A program made the translations under genes and the position numbers. 64,000 bases of DNA from positions 3,782,001 through 3,846,000 of the forward strand of contig JAPNXP010000002.1 in the NCBI GenBank assembly GCA_028753945.1, read 5' to 3'. Below, piece after piece: positions 35,101-44,857 of the stretch; position 1 is the stretch's first letter; each line of letters begins with the position of its first letter. Source of the DNA: Hexactinellida sp. DTS-2022 (lineage: Eukaryota > Porifera > Hexactinellida). Under the pieces are notes generated by a model, which was not told the DNA's origin, made no database searches, and was given only the letters and a program-made list of their open reading frames with translations.

Positions 35101-36062
35101 GATTCTGATAACAAACATTGATGGCCGCATTGCCAAATTACCGCATAATATCTATCACCACTTTTGGAAATCGCCCTATGGGAGATTTGTATTAGCCAAA
35201 TTTTGAAACCGACAAAAAATAAAAAGTATAATAGATAGGGACATTTTCTTTTTGGTTTATTGATTTGTATCGTATAGGTATATATTTCTCACAATTACAG
35301 ATTAATACAAGAACTTTCATTCACGTGGGGTAATTTAACCTTAATTCATAATCTATGAATTATTCATCTTGAAAGTGAATCTTAGACAGTGACTCATGGT
35401 TATGTTGCATTTTTTTGCTTCAAAATCTGATAACAATTCTTAAGAAGTATTGCAACGTTATATAACATGTTAAACTTATCTACTAGTATATACTGAATAA
35501 TGCTGAATCCAGAAAACATGTAATACTTAATGGAATTTTTTTCAAGGCTTGTACATGTTGTCATCACTTTGAATTAATTATTATTTTTTAAATCTTTACA
35601 TTAATATTGAGAAGAATGTACTTCAGGTGTTGATATTTCCCAAAGTATTTGGAATTTCTGAATGAAACTTTCAGTTAATAACATAGACATATGGAGCTTG
35701 CTAGATATGCAATAAAACATAAATGTAACATTTACTGGAATTTCATTTTGAACTTTATACTCGAGCCTTAAAGCGTGTTGCTCTTCTACAACCTCTGGAA
35801 CTTGAGACTCTGACTCGATAAAACTGGAGTCCACTACTGCAAGTAATTCATTTGAATTATATACAAATGAATCGCCAAGAGCTACAAAGGAAGATGTTGA
35901 AGCTGAATGCTCATAGTCTTCGGCTGGCAATTCTTATTATTGTAATTGCTAGTTAAAGAATGTGTCTAGTTTATGAAGTTTAGACGTTTCTTGCTTCAGT
36001 TGCTCTTGGCGAAGGTCACTTTCTTTTCTTTTAGTTGCCCCCGACTTGTGAATAAGATGCAT
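32194..36062 (-). pseudogene. ZMYM1-like hAT transposase pseudogene
   Basis: Start ATG at 36062 (MHLIHKSGATKRKESDLRQE, the basic start usual for this family). After frame breaks come an acidic segment (35930-35601), LVNDIGLWDEISEDM near 34290, and a TTF-type finger (ERIWLCYSPSRGKLFCFACK, 34305-33952). A DUF4371 part follows (QYWRKVIERAVSVITFL ... SPSNGNYLGVMEVL ... YLSSTICEELI). The catalytic motifs are SVDSTPDVTH near 33560 and GQSYDNASNMSG near 33370. Then come SDTRWSARYEAVEAL and the dimerisation region (NCSGERSFSKVKRIKNEL) near 32260. Stops or shifts occur between most blocks and a TTAA MITE (34617-35344) lies in the N-terminal half. The catalytic and structural motifs are present but no single frame links them. 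Confidence 0.87.
34617..35344 (+). mobile_element. TTAA-flanked MITE, family 2, second copy
   Basis: TTAA at 34617-34620 and 35341-35344, body 720 bp, same ends and orientation as the copy at 31466 and clearly homologous along its length, with scattered substitutions. It interrupts the 5' part of the hAT gene. Confidence 0.88.
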
Positions 36063-36469
36063 TACTGAAAAGTGGAGAATATATTAAGACTATAAAAATT
36101 CAAAATAAAGGTAGATCAGGAATAGAATTGTTTCTTTTAAAAGTCTGCTGTCTATTAATTGGATCATTGTTATTGGTTCAGTGTTCAAAAATAATTAACC
36201 TTATCATTGATATTGCTTCACTATTCAAACTAAATGAAACAATCATTATCATTGTTATTGCTTCACTACTCAAAAACAATATAATGTAACAAATTCTCAA
36301 TACAAATATTACAGCTTTATATAGGGCCCCCTTTAGGCACGGGTCCCGGGCGACCGCCCCACCTGCCCCCCTTAATCCACCACTGGATACAGCTATAAAT
36401 GCTAAATACTGTGAGATATAAACGCTGAAAAATTCTGCAAACAATAAATGATATACATATAAACGGGTC

Positions 36470-36680
36470 GCCGGAATAAGTCCGAATTTTAAGTAGGAAT
36501 AAGTTCGATTATATTTGTGAAGTAGGAATAAGATCGAAAGGACTGTAAGTAGGAATAAGTTCGAAAACTTATGAAGTAGGAATAAGTTCGAAAATATCTC
36601 TGAAGTAGGAATAAGATCGAAAGGCCTGTAAGTAAGAATAAGTTCGAAAATATCTCTAAAGTAGGAATAAGTTCGAATCC
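36470..36680. repeat. Subterminal tandem repeat, MULE left end
   Basis: About eight copies of a roughly 25-bp unit with core GTAGGAATAAGTTCGAAA. The mirror-image array is at 40090-40349. Such subterminal repeats are typical binding sites for Mutator-type transposases. Confidence 0.75.
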
Positions 36681-36869
36681 CTATTAATTTGGAACAACCC
36701 AGAAAACCCATGCATGAATTATCAGATTTAGAAGTATTTAATAAATATGATGTGTGACGGGACAAAAAGATATGAAGTGAATATAGACTAACAATATATT
36801 ATATTTATAAATAGATTAAGAAGTTATTAAATGAATAATTAGACTAAATAGAGCACTGAGAGCAGTATT

Positions 36870-37138
36870 CTACTGAAAGACCCTCATAATTCCAAAAATC
36901 TTCTCACGACAGATAGGACAGTCATGTTTCAACTGGTGTAATCTATTTGCACAACTTTCGCAAAATCCAGCATGTGCATAACTTTCATGCAGTAAGGCAA
37001 AATTTTCGCCCTGCTTCCCAAGGCACACATGACACTTGATCTCTATAAATTCGTCATCTCTGGATGAAACTGGATCTTCCTCATCTGATAGCCCTGTTTG
37101 ATCAATTGATGTATTTTGCATACTTTGATTTTGACAGC
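36870..37138 (-). CDS. MDM2-type RING finger exon, C-terminus of MULE protein
   Basis: An uninterrupted frame ending at 36870 has an acidic, Ser/Thr-rich lead (TSIDQTGLSDEEDPVSS) and then eight zinc ligands. Numbered from the Met at 37121 these are C30-x2-C33, H45, H50, C54-x2-C57 and C68-x2-C71. This C2H2C4 order and spacing (x4, x3, x2, x10) is that of MDM2/MDM4 RINGs, not of C3HC4 or IAP RINGs. The hydrophobic tail (KIFGIMRVFQ) ending in Phe-x also recalls MDM2, where the tail is needed for dimeric ubiquitin ligase activity. A candidate 59-bp intron (37139-37197, GTATCT...GATAG) would join it in phase to the MULE exon upstream; the +5 donor base is poor. It could instead be a separate short gene. 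Ubiquitin ligase function is inference. Confidence 0.65.
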
Positions 37139-37189
37139 CTATCGTAAATGAAATTGCGTTGATATATTATGGGGGTGAATATATTTTGT

Positions 37190-39937
37190 TTAGATACTTT
37201 GTTTTGTATTCTGCTCTGAGTTCAACATTTTTACGAGACTTAAGTTTGGGTATCTTGTAATTTCTAACCGATCATCCAGTCTCTTTACTTCTAAATCATA
37301 ATCAGACATTACTTTATCCATTGCTGACATGAATTTCCATGTGTTTGGATGGTTTGTTTTTATGTAAGTCTTCAGAGTAATAATTATGATAAGATTCTGC
37401 GCCATTATTGGTAGTGACCTCATTGTAAAAATAGACAAGCTTTGACTCCCATCAATCAATGTTTTAATAAAATAATTTTTGAATCAACTCACTAGTTCCA
37501 ATTCTAAATCAGATACTCCCACTAACTCTAAATGAATTGCTATGAAAGCAGGACTAATCTCTTCTTCAGTTAAAAATGGCAACGCCATCAATTGATGAAC
37601 CCATTTTTTGAAACCTTTGTTAGTTAACCGTAGACTGCCGGAGAGATTTTCAGGAAAATAGAAAACCATGTAGTTCTTTGTATTTAATAATTAGAACCTA
37701 GATATTTGAAATCCAACAAGAGCAGAATAATAAATCAACTTACTAGAATTTTAAAAAGATTTTCTCAAGGATTTTGACAAAAAGTGATGACACATACTTT
37801 CTCTTTAAATCGATATAACGCCGTTAACATGATGGTAATCCTTTGTTTCTAAACTTGAACAATGACGACTATCTTATTAGTAATCAGATCTCAAAAATTG
37901 AACAAATCCGATTCACTTACCGAAAGTTACATCAATTTTAAAAAATCGACAAATTTGTTCTTGATGAACGATGGATTCTGAAAATACATATATTTGAGTT
38001 ATATCTATCACAACTCTATATTAGCCAAACCAAATATCATAAATAGTTAATATTTAGTCTAATATTTCCACGGGTATTTCCACGGTGTAATTTTAACATT
38101 TCGAAAATACGAAAGGAAGTGGCAAGCAAGTGGAGCTGGACACAATTATGCTACGTCATCATAACAATTTCTGAAATTTTTGATTTTTTGAATAAAATCG
38201 ATAGAGAGTACAAAACCATGTCTAAATCCGAATTTTCACGAAATTTGGATATTTTGATCGACCTGTTCTCCACCTGACACAACGTGTATCAGTTAGGCAG
38301 TCTACAGTTAAGGGGAACACTTGGTGAATTTCAGGGTACCTCGCAGTGAAAAGGAATAAATATTTCAATTTTCAATATACAATAGATCAAGTCCGAAAAT
38401 ATGTCAAGAAATCGAATCCGAAAAATTTTTCGATAAATTTCACCTTTGAGGTCACTTTTGGGAAAAAATTAAAAAAATTAAAAAAAAATTAAAATTATTT
38501 AAAAAAAAATTTCTACCACAATTTTTGTTGATTTTGATTATTCTGAATTATTCAGAAAACAACTAAAAAAATATAATTTTATTTTAAGACACTTAGCGCC
38601 AAATATTATACCCTAAAAATTCAAAATTTTTGGAACGAACATACATTGTAAAAAAGGTGTGTTAGAACGAGCACTACTAGATGTAGGAAAAATAATTTCA
38701 ATTCTTATCGAATTTTATTGAGAAATAATTTTTTTAGTACAAAAATAAGACAAATTTTCACAAAAATTAATAAAAATATAATTTGGAAATATTTACTTAT
38801 GAAATCAAAATTGTATTTCCTACATCTAGAGCTAAATAGAGTAAGGAACATTTCATAATTGAGGTTACTATTCGAAAAAATAATTTTAGATAGTGAATTC
38901 ACTTTTCCTGGCTAGTATGGATCAGTATAGTATAGAAATTTGATTAAGCTATAACCGAGGATATATGAATTCGCAACTTCTAGTATTATGGATATTTACT
39001 AGATAGGTATAGAGCAAATTAATGGCTATTTCAACTTTCTCAAATTCGAATGTTGAAAATTCACCAAGTGTCCCCCTTAAGTGTAAAGTTTACCGAGCCC
39101 TAATTTTCGAATTTTATCATGAAGAGCCTTGGTATAATGGAACCAACAACCTACAAGAGTTGTATGGGGAAAAATATTCATAAAAGAGTTTCGCGGTGCT
39201 TTTTCAAAGTCACATATTTCCATTAATGGCTTAAAATCTGGAATATATTGACGAAGAGATATAATACGGCTGTATACAAATTTAGTTTTTGCTTGTCATT
39301 AATATATGTAATGCTGGTATAGCATTTCCTTTATATTGTATGAAAATGGTAAAAATCTGTTAAAAAATATGAGGTACTACCTTGAAAGTCCCCTCAAAAT
39401 GGATGGTAACTAGTTCCACGAGTTTTGATATCAAAAGATTAGTGGCGAACAATATTGCTGTATCATTTCCATCTCTAATAGTTAGTCTGTGATTGTTGGA
39501 GAAGGGGGAGTCTATCAGGAGTTCGATAAACTCCTCTGGAGATATCGGCAGCTTAGGAAGTTCTACCCTTCGTCTTTTACACATAGAACTTTCAAGTTTC
39601 TTAAATGTTAGAAAAGATGCTCCATCTGCATTGCGACATTCGTTGTTGAAGATTTCTCTTAAACCATCTGTAGATGATTCTGCTGTACGTTTTATTCTAT
39701 TTGCTAGGACATTAATATCTGACATGTATTCAGAACGAGAATGGTTATGCGTTTTGTAACCTCTAATAGAGACCTTATGGCAATAATTTTCGCCAAACCT
39801 AGACAATTACATTGCTTTGCAAGAGTGCATCGGAGGTAGATATTACCATTTGATTCGCGATTTTTGGTATACCTAGATCCATCTGATAGGTAGTTCAAAG
39901 AATTTAACCGTTTTCCTTCAATGATTGAATATTCCAT
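37190..39937 (-). pseudogene. FLYWCH-MULE transposase, broken
   Basis: From the Met at 39937: FLYWCH finger (IIEGKRLNSL, NGNIYLRCTLAKQCNC, then after a shift ENYCHKVSIRGYKTHNH), a linker, and the MULE start FATNLLISKLVEL and HFEGTFKVVPHIF near 39380. The usual Asp of the DGTFK motif is Glu here. In another frame, near 39250-39080, are IPDFKPLMEICDFEKA (second acidic motif) and LVGCWFHYTKALHDK. After the inserted MITE, 37669-37490 gives KKWVHQLMALPFLTEEEI, ending at a GTGAGT donor. Then come TTNNGAESYHNYYS and (shifted) TNHPNTWKFMSAMDKVMSDY at 37459-37198. Frameshifts and the MITE show this copy is inactive. Confidence 0.78.
38308..39080. mobile_element. TTAA-flanked MITE, family 3
   Basis: TTAA at 38308-38311 and 39077-39080, body 765 bp. 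Ends are GGGGAACACTTGGTGAATTT (left) and GGGGGACACTTGGTGAATTT (right, inward). It is inserted in the catalytic part of the MULE gene. Related fragments lie at 47222-47665 and 52200-52540. Confidence 0.85.
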
Positions 39938-40089
39938 TCTAAACTGATTGCAAAATTACAAATTAACTAGTATATATATATATATAATTGCAAAAGTGTT
40001 AAACAAAAATAGGTGACTTATTAATGAATGCAAATGAAAGTGTTATGATAAAAACACCAATAAACCGACTTTAGAACAATTTATTGGTT

Positions 40090-40349
40090 TTCGAACTTTT
40101 CATACTTGGAAGCCTTTCGATCTTATTCCTACTTCACAAATATAATCGAACTTATTCCTACTTCATAAGTTTTCGAACTTATTCCTACTTACAGGCCTTT
40201 CGATCTTATTCCTATTTCAGAAATATATTCGGACTTAATCCTAATTCATAAGTTTTCGAACTTTTTCCCACTTACAGGCCTTTCGAACTTATTCCTACTT
40301 CATTTTTCGGATTAATTCCTACTTCAACTTTCGTACTTATTCCGCATCT
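40090..40349. repeat. Subterminal tandem repeat, MULE right end
   Basis: About ten diverged copies of tttcgaacttattcctac, the reverse complement of the array at 36470-36680, ending at the inverted end of the element. Confidence 0.75.
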
Positions 40350-40359
40350 CCATATAAAC

Positions 40360-40817
40360 AAATTAACATACGCATGTTTTGAATTAAAAAAGTTCACAAA
40401 TTGAGAATTTGCCAATTTGTTTATTTAAAATTCCTTAAAATTTTCCAAGGAGTTTTGGGTTAATTGTCAAAGTTAGGTGCTCCTCCAGCAGGGTAACCAG
40501 ATGACTACTTTAAAGAAGAATTTTGCATGTTTTAATAATATACATTTAATTAGATATTATATCTCCTTAAGTTCAAACTACCGAAATTTCGAAATCTATA
40601 TTTATAGTACAAGTATTATGAAAATATAGTAATACTTTATTTTTCACTACTGTATTTACTGTAATTGTATTTTATTTCCCTATATATTTTTGACTTATTA
40701 ATGAGCTATGATATCATTCGAGCTCTATAGAGCAGGAATAGGTTGCTGGGGTTGGCTTGCTAGCTCCCCACTATACAGTGTATAGTCAAAAAGTCTAGTC
40801 CATGTTTCGACATATTC
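40360..40817. other. AT-rich spacer
   Basis: No gene or repeat recognised between the MULE and the Helitron fragment. The Helitron 5' end may lie here but no terminus is evident. Confidence 0.3.
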
Positions 40818-41576
40818 TTGCGCATTTCTACCCGCATAAAGGATAACATCATCAGGGCCTTATTGATGATCGATGGGATCGAAATAAATCCCGGGCCTGA
40901 ATCAACAACAGAGGAAGAGATTTGTTCTATGGAAATAGAGGAATATTGCCAAACAGATCTGTTTATATATTCCCCTCTTCTCAAACGTTACAACACACTT
41001 GATATCGTCTCAAGTTGTACCTCTTTACGACCTCGATTTGTCTATCCTATGTTCTAATGTCCCAATGACTCCTGAGAAAGGTATCTCTACCCCTAAGTCT
41101 CGGAAGAGAAAATGGTACAGGGCTACAAAAGATAGAAATCGAGTTGCTATCAAGTAGATACGAACTGATGACTCAGAGTTATGTAAAACTGAGAATGAGG
41201 TTCGTCTTGAGCGTTTTAATGAATATTGTGATGATCCAGATTTTCTATCTTGGCACAAAAAAATCAGTTACGAGACATTATAAAGAGGTTAAATGATCCT
41301 GAGAAGCGTGCTGAGCATAATAAACAGCAGGTAGATTCCATGACCAAGAGATTGAATGATCCTGATTTACCGTACTAAACACAATATCGATGTAGCAGAG
41401 ATGTGAGGATCCTGATGTGCGTGGAAAGCACAACAAAATGTTCTGGAGAAGTATAGAAATAATATGGAGGTTGAGGTTAATTCTGTTATCAAAGTTATTT
41501 CTACAGATATCTCAAGGTCCAACGTATGTTTGTTCTTGTTGTGGATGCGTCCATTTGAGGAAAACAGTTGTTATTC
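40818..41576 (+). pseudogene. Helitron RepHel N-terminal fragment
   Basis: The frame at 40818-41057 starts MRISTRIKDNIIRALLMI and holds a 2A-like motif. After a shift come TPEKGISTPKSRKRKWYRA and the low-complexity repeat often seen at Helitron N-termini (KRLNDPEKRAEHNKQQ ... KRLNDPDL). At 41490-41576 comes ISQGPTYVCSCCGCVH, the zinc-finger-like start typical of Helitron RepHel proteins. Sequence is cut at 41577 by a family-2 TTAA MITE fragment, and no Rep or helicase domain follows in the window. Stops and shifts make it a pseudogene. Confidence 0.6.
40875..40898 (+). other. 2A-like ribosome-skipping motif
   Basis: The frame reads LLMIDGIEINPGPE. GIEINPGP matches the 2A core (D/G)(V/I)ExNPGP except that Gly replaces the usual Asp, and a hydrophobic stretch precedes it as in known 2A peptides. 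Such motifs are known at N-termini of some non-LTR retrotransposon proteins. Activity is not shown by sequence. Confidence 0.45.
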
Positions 41577-41885
41577 TTAGGGTTAAATTACCCCACATAA
41601 ATATTTTTCTGGTAATAATCTGTAATTGTGACAAATAGATCCCCATACGATACAAAGCTATAAACGAAAAAGAAAATGTCTCCATCAATTATACATTTTA
41701 ATTTTTTCACTGTTTCAAAATTTGGATAAAACAAATCTCCCATGGGGGATTTCCAAAAGTGGTGGTCGTTAATATGCGAAATTTGGGCAATGTGACCATC
41801 AATGTTTGTTTTCAGACTCAATATTTAAAGATTATATGCGTAAGGAGTTGGTAGACGGTTTACATTTTTGAATTATGACCCCGGA
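41577..41885 (-). mobile_element. TTAA MITE family 2 fragment
   Basis: Starts ttagGGTTAAATTACCCCA and follows the right-end half of the family (tacaaagctataaac, caaatctcccatgggg, tccaaaagtggtggtcg, aaggagttggtagacggttt) to about 41885, then stops matching. Confidence 0.7.
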
Positions 41886-42149
41886 ATTCTCTTTTCCGAA
41901 CATTTAAGTTCCCTGAAGAAATTAAGATCTTCGATAAATCTCCGATAGTCAATCGTGACTAGGATGTGGCGATCTTCGATCGTCAGATCCTAATGCACAA
42001 CGTATACTATAGTTTCGAAATGTTAGTAAGGACGTAAACAATGTTATTTAAACGACCCAAATTTTTAATACATTGTAAGAATATATTATCGCAAGAAAAT
42101 CTTTGAAATAACTAAGAAGAGATCATATAAGTTAGTAATATAATACGTA
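41886..42149. other. Spacer
   Basis: Short frame pieces (DKSPIVNRD, VAIFDRQILMHN) hint at decayed coding sequence, but I cannot place them in a family. Confidence 0.2.
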
Positions 42150-42330
42150 CTAGAGCACTGCGCGGGGCGGGTTAATCAATGCGGGTTGCGGGACCCGAAA
42201 CCCGCGGGTTCTTGCGGGTCAAAGAATCAGAATATTTGCGGGGCGGGACGCGTGCGGGTCAGAGATTCTTACTGCGGGTTGGTGCGGGTTGGTGCGGGTT
42301 GATGCGGGTCAGTGCGAGTTTGCGCAAGAG
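42150..42330. repeat. GCGGGT-rich repeat, probable hAT MITE remnant
   Basis: Many ttggtgcgggttgatgcggg units plus the complement cccgaaacccgc form a GC island within AT-rich DNA. An end-like agcactgcgcgg occurs on the left; the right end is unclear. Confidence 0.5.
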
Positions 42331-42339
42331 TTCTCGCTA

Positions 42340-43390
42340 AGGATTATTTGGGGGTGCAGTGTCCACTAATTGTAACAATGTACCCTCTATAGTTCCTAAA
42401 CAAAATTAATGATGAATATAAGCATAAGATGGCAGAAGTCTTGCAATGGAACGAATTGTACGGTGAATTATTTCGTATTCCAGAATAATAAACACGTAAT
42501 TCTATGTTCAAATTTCCGCCCAACACATATTACCGTCTTCTTTATTCCTTAAGGATCCCAAACACGGAATTTTTTCTAATTTTTCGAAAATGTTAAAAAA
42601 AGTTTAAATTTGAGTTTTAGACGTTATCATCTTAGCTTGATATGAAAACTGAAATTGTTCAATTCCGATCAATTTGAGTACTTTTTAATTGACCCTTATC
42701 GAGGTGAATTATTTGCTAAAATAGAAAAAAAGTCATTAAAATGTGTTGTGTGTGATATATTATATATTTGTTTATATTATGTTTACGTGTTATTTCTTGC
42801 CTATGTGCGTAATTTTAGACTATTTTTTGTTAATTCTCTTTTCTAATTCGTGGCGAGTCTAGGCGAGTGCTAAGCCCCCCAAATGAAGCTTATCCCCCAA
42901 ACAGTAAAGGCTGCCTTCGCGCCTGAACTAATCCCTTTAGTATTATTATTTTTTTGAAATTTAATCTGTCAATTACTGTAACGCTAACAGAGTCCTTATG
43001 AACATTCGAAAAATTCAAAAAGATTATCAAAATTCTATTTTGCTATAAAACAAATATTCCATAACAAACTTAGTGAAAGTGAAAGTATAATTGCAAACTC
43101 AATATAGGCCAAGTTATAATCAATCAAAGTCCGTCACAAGGTAGATCGTTACATTGTTACAAATCTCATTATAGGAATTTTTCGGAATGAGTTTTTATTT
43201 AATAATTGTGGTTTGAGCTTTGAGGTAGGTACATTCTTTGTGGAAGGAATGAATTCGATTAGTCACAACACCAGTATAAATTCAAATTAGATTATCTAGT
43301 TTTCATTTTCAGTGTTAGCAATTTATTGAATGAGTCATATTTTGTTCATTGTGGTTTATAGTATGCACATTACCACTATTACTTAATTAG
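42340..43390. other. AT-rich spacer upstream of coiled-coil ORF
   Basis: No gene or repeat that I can name. A small GC patch at 42850-42910 has cccccc runs. Confidence 0.3.
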
Positions 43391-43396
43391 TACTTT

Positions 43397-43861
43397 ATGT
43401 TCTCTATTCAAATGGCAGCAATACATCAAATACAAAAGATGGATGCGATGATATTAGAAGACGAGCGCTTAAAGAGGGTTGCGCGCTTGAGGGAGGAAAG
43501 AGCCATGGCCCGTGAGGAGGAAGGGAGGGAGTGGGAAGCGGCTGCGAAAGCCAGACAAGAGAGGCTTCAGAGGAGCCTCCAAATACAAGCTGAAAGGCTA
43601 GCTGATTGGGAATCTAGGGCGGAGGCGTGGGAGGTAGAGGGGAGGCGGCCTCAAGAACACGCGAGGAGAGGCTCCAGAGAAGCATCCGAATTCAGGTTGA
43701 GAGGACAAATGCGTGGGAATCGAGGGTGGAGGAAAAACGAAAGCGAGAGAGATGTTGTGGCGCCGCGGGCTGAAGAACATTACCACCTGGCAGAGCGCCT
43801 TGAGAGTATAATCGAACAGCATAGCCGTAGGCTTGCTACTCTAGAACGAACTCTTCAATAA
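43397..43861 (+). CDS. Unrecognised 154-aa Glu/Arg-rich coiled-coil protein
   Basis: An intact frame of 154 codons in a GC-richer patch than its surroundings, which supports real coding origin. The protein is almost all charged helix: ERLKRVARLREERAMAREEE, then ARQERLQRSLQIQAERLADW, ending HLAERLESIIEQHSRRLATL. The DNA holds an internal duplication of about 95 bp (near 43555 and 43665). The second copy is read out of phase (RRPQEHARRGSREASEF), so the ancestral protein probably had two helical repeats and suffered compensating shifts. No family is recognised. The 3' flank (gttagtttagttagtttag) resembles that of the pseudogene at 22203-22891. It may be a small accessory gene of a mobile element. 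Confidence 0.45.
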   Translation: MFSIQMAAIHQIQKMDAMILEDERLKRVARLREERAMAREEEGREWEAAAKARQERLQRSLQIQAERLADWESRAEAWEVEGRRPQEHARRGSREASEFRLRGQMRGNRGWRKNESERDVVAPRAEEHYHLAERLESIIEQHSRRLATLERTLQ

Positions 43862-44341
43862 ATTTATTATTATATGTTAGTTTAGTTAGTTTAGTCTAGT
43901 ATGTGTAACTCCCTGTGAGTATAAACTATTCTACTCTTCAGGAAGTCTAATATTTAATTTGGAAATTTGTATCCCCTGGGGCGAGCATAAAGCTGGCGGG
44001 GGTCTTACTCCCCACAAAAAATTGTATCTTAGACATTCAAGATCTTTCTCTAGATATTATTTATTTTATATAGTGAAAAATATGGGCGAATAAAGATGTA
44101 ATTGGGATCTAGACAACGGCGATCTTATATGTAAAATAATCTAATAATGATTTTCTAGAATTCATACGAGTTAGATCTTGGATGTCTCTGTCACCCTAAT
44201 TTCAACGAAATGATGTTCCAATATATTTATCTGGGATGATCAAACGTTTCCGCTGCTTTACGCCTATCTTTTTATTGTGTATTATTCTTTGATCTACTGC
44301 TGCACACCTCCTTGGATCAAATTAGTATTGATTGATCAATG
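43862..44341. other. Spacer
   Basis: A short GC patch at 43975-44020 (cccctggggcgagc, gctggcgggggt) may be an element end. Otherwise featureless. Confidence 0.3.
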
Positions 44342-44739
44342 CAGGGTTGCCTTGGGAGGGGAATTTACATTCCCATCCCAATCCCACAGTATTTATGTGG
44401 GGATTCCCACATGGGGATCCCCATGGGAATTCCCATATGGAGATACCCATGGGAATCAAAATATGGGGATCCCCACAGACGATTATCTGATCCCATTCCT
44501 ATTCCATTTCCATGGGTATAGGGATATGCCTTCTTCGAGGCAGCTATAACAATTCAGAAAAATAGTAGGAAAATGAATAAACTCGTCTAACGTCCCTGTT
44601 GGCTTTGTATGAGTTGTATTGGTATCGAAATAGGAATTCCCATGGGGATCCCCACAGGGGAAAATCTGATTTCCATTCCCATCCAATTCCCATGGGTATG
44701 GGGATCCCCATGGGAATTCCCATACCCACGGCAACCCTA
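44342..44739. mobile_element. hAT-type MITE rich in GGGGATCCCC palindromes
   Basis: The left end CAGGGTTGCCTTGGGAG and the right end, read inward, TAGGGTTGCCGTGGG match the complete sister element at 59038-59210. The interior has repeated cccatgggaattcccat and ggggatcccc palindromes. An internal non-palindromic stretch (44520-44630) looks like filler. No clear 8-bp duplication. Confidence 0.65.
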
Positions 44740-44857
44740 TAATGATCATCCCCATACAAAACTACTTGTTTTCCCTTATTTGATTATTCCCCTTTTTGTG
44801 CACGCACATTTTTATTTTTTGCTTCCCTTTATCTGTTAGATTATTCGTTATATTTAC

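Larger units (their letters stand above)
30922..36385 (-). mobile_element. hAT element (ZMYM1-like) with perfect 8-bp TSD
   Basis: gatacagc flanks both ends (30914-30921 and 36386-36393). The left end begins CAGAGACGGATTATGGG, the right end read inward CAGTGGTGGATTAAGGG; both continue into GC-rich gggccc-bearing stretches. Two 720-bp TTAA MITEs sit inside; without them the element is about 4.0 kb, a usual size for this hAT group. Right next door (80 bp) lies the RING-bearing MULE. Confidence 0.88.
36465..40350 (-). mobile_element. FLYWCH-MULE carrying an MDM2-type RING exon
   Basis: Perfect 9-bp flanks catataaac (36456-36464 and 40351-40359) and inverted ends (GGGTCGCCGGAATAAGT and GAGATGCGGAATAAGT read inward) mark a 3.9-kb Mutator-type element. 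Both ends run into tandem gtaggaataagttcgaaa repeats. Inside on the minus strand are FLYWCH and MULE transposase pieces followed by a RING exon at the 3' end. A family-3 TTAA MITE (38308-39080) splits the catalytic part. Confidence 0.85.

Noticed and set aside
40818-41057. Calling the 2A-bearing frame a LINE
   Set aside because: No endonuclease or reverse-transcriptase motif follows; the next recognisable residues are Helitron-like.
42340-43390. Search for host exons in this and other spacers
   Set aside because: No conserved protein block with splice borders was visible; I do not report host genes.
44277-44839. Overlapping MGIPMGIP-type frames on both strands
   Set aside because: Products of the GGGGATCCCC/CCCATGGG palindromes of the hAT MITE, not proteins.
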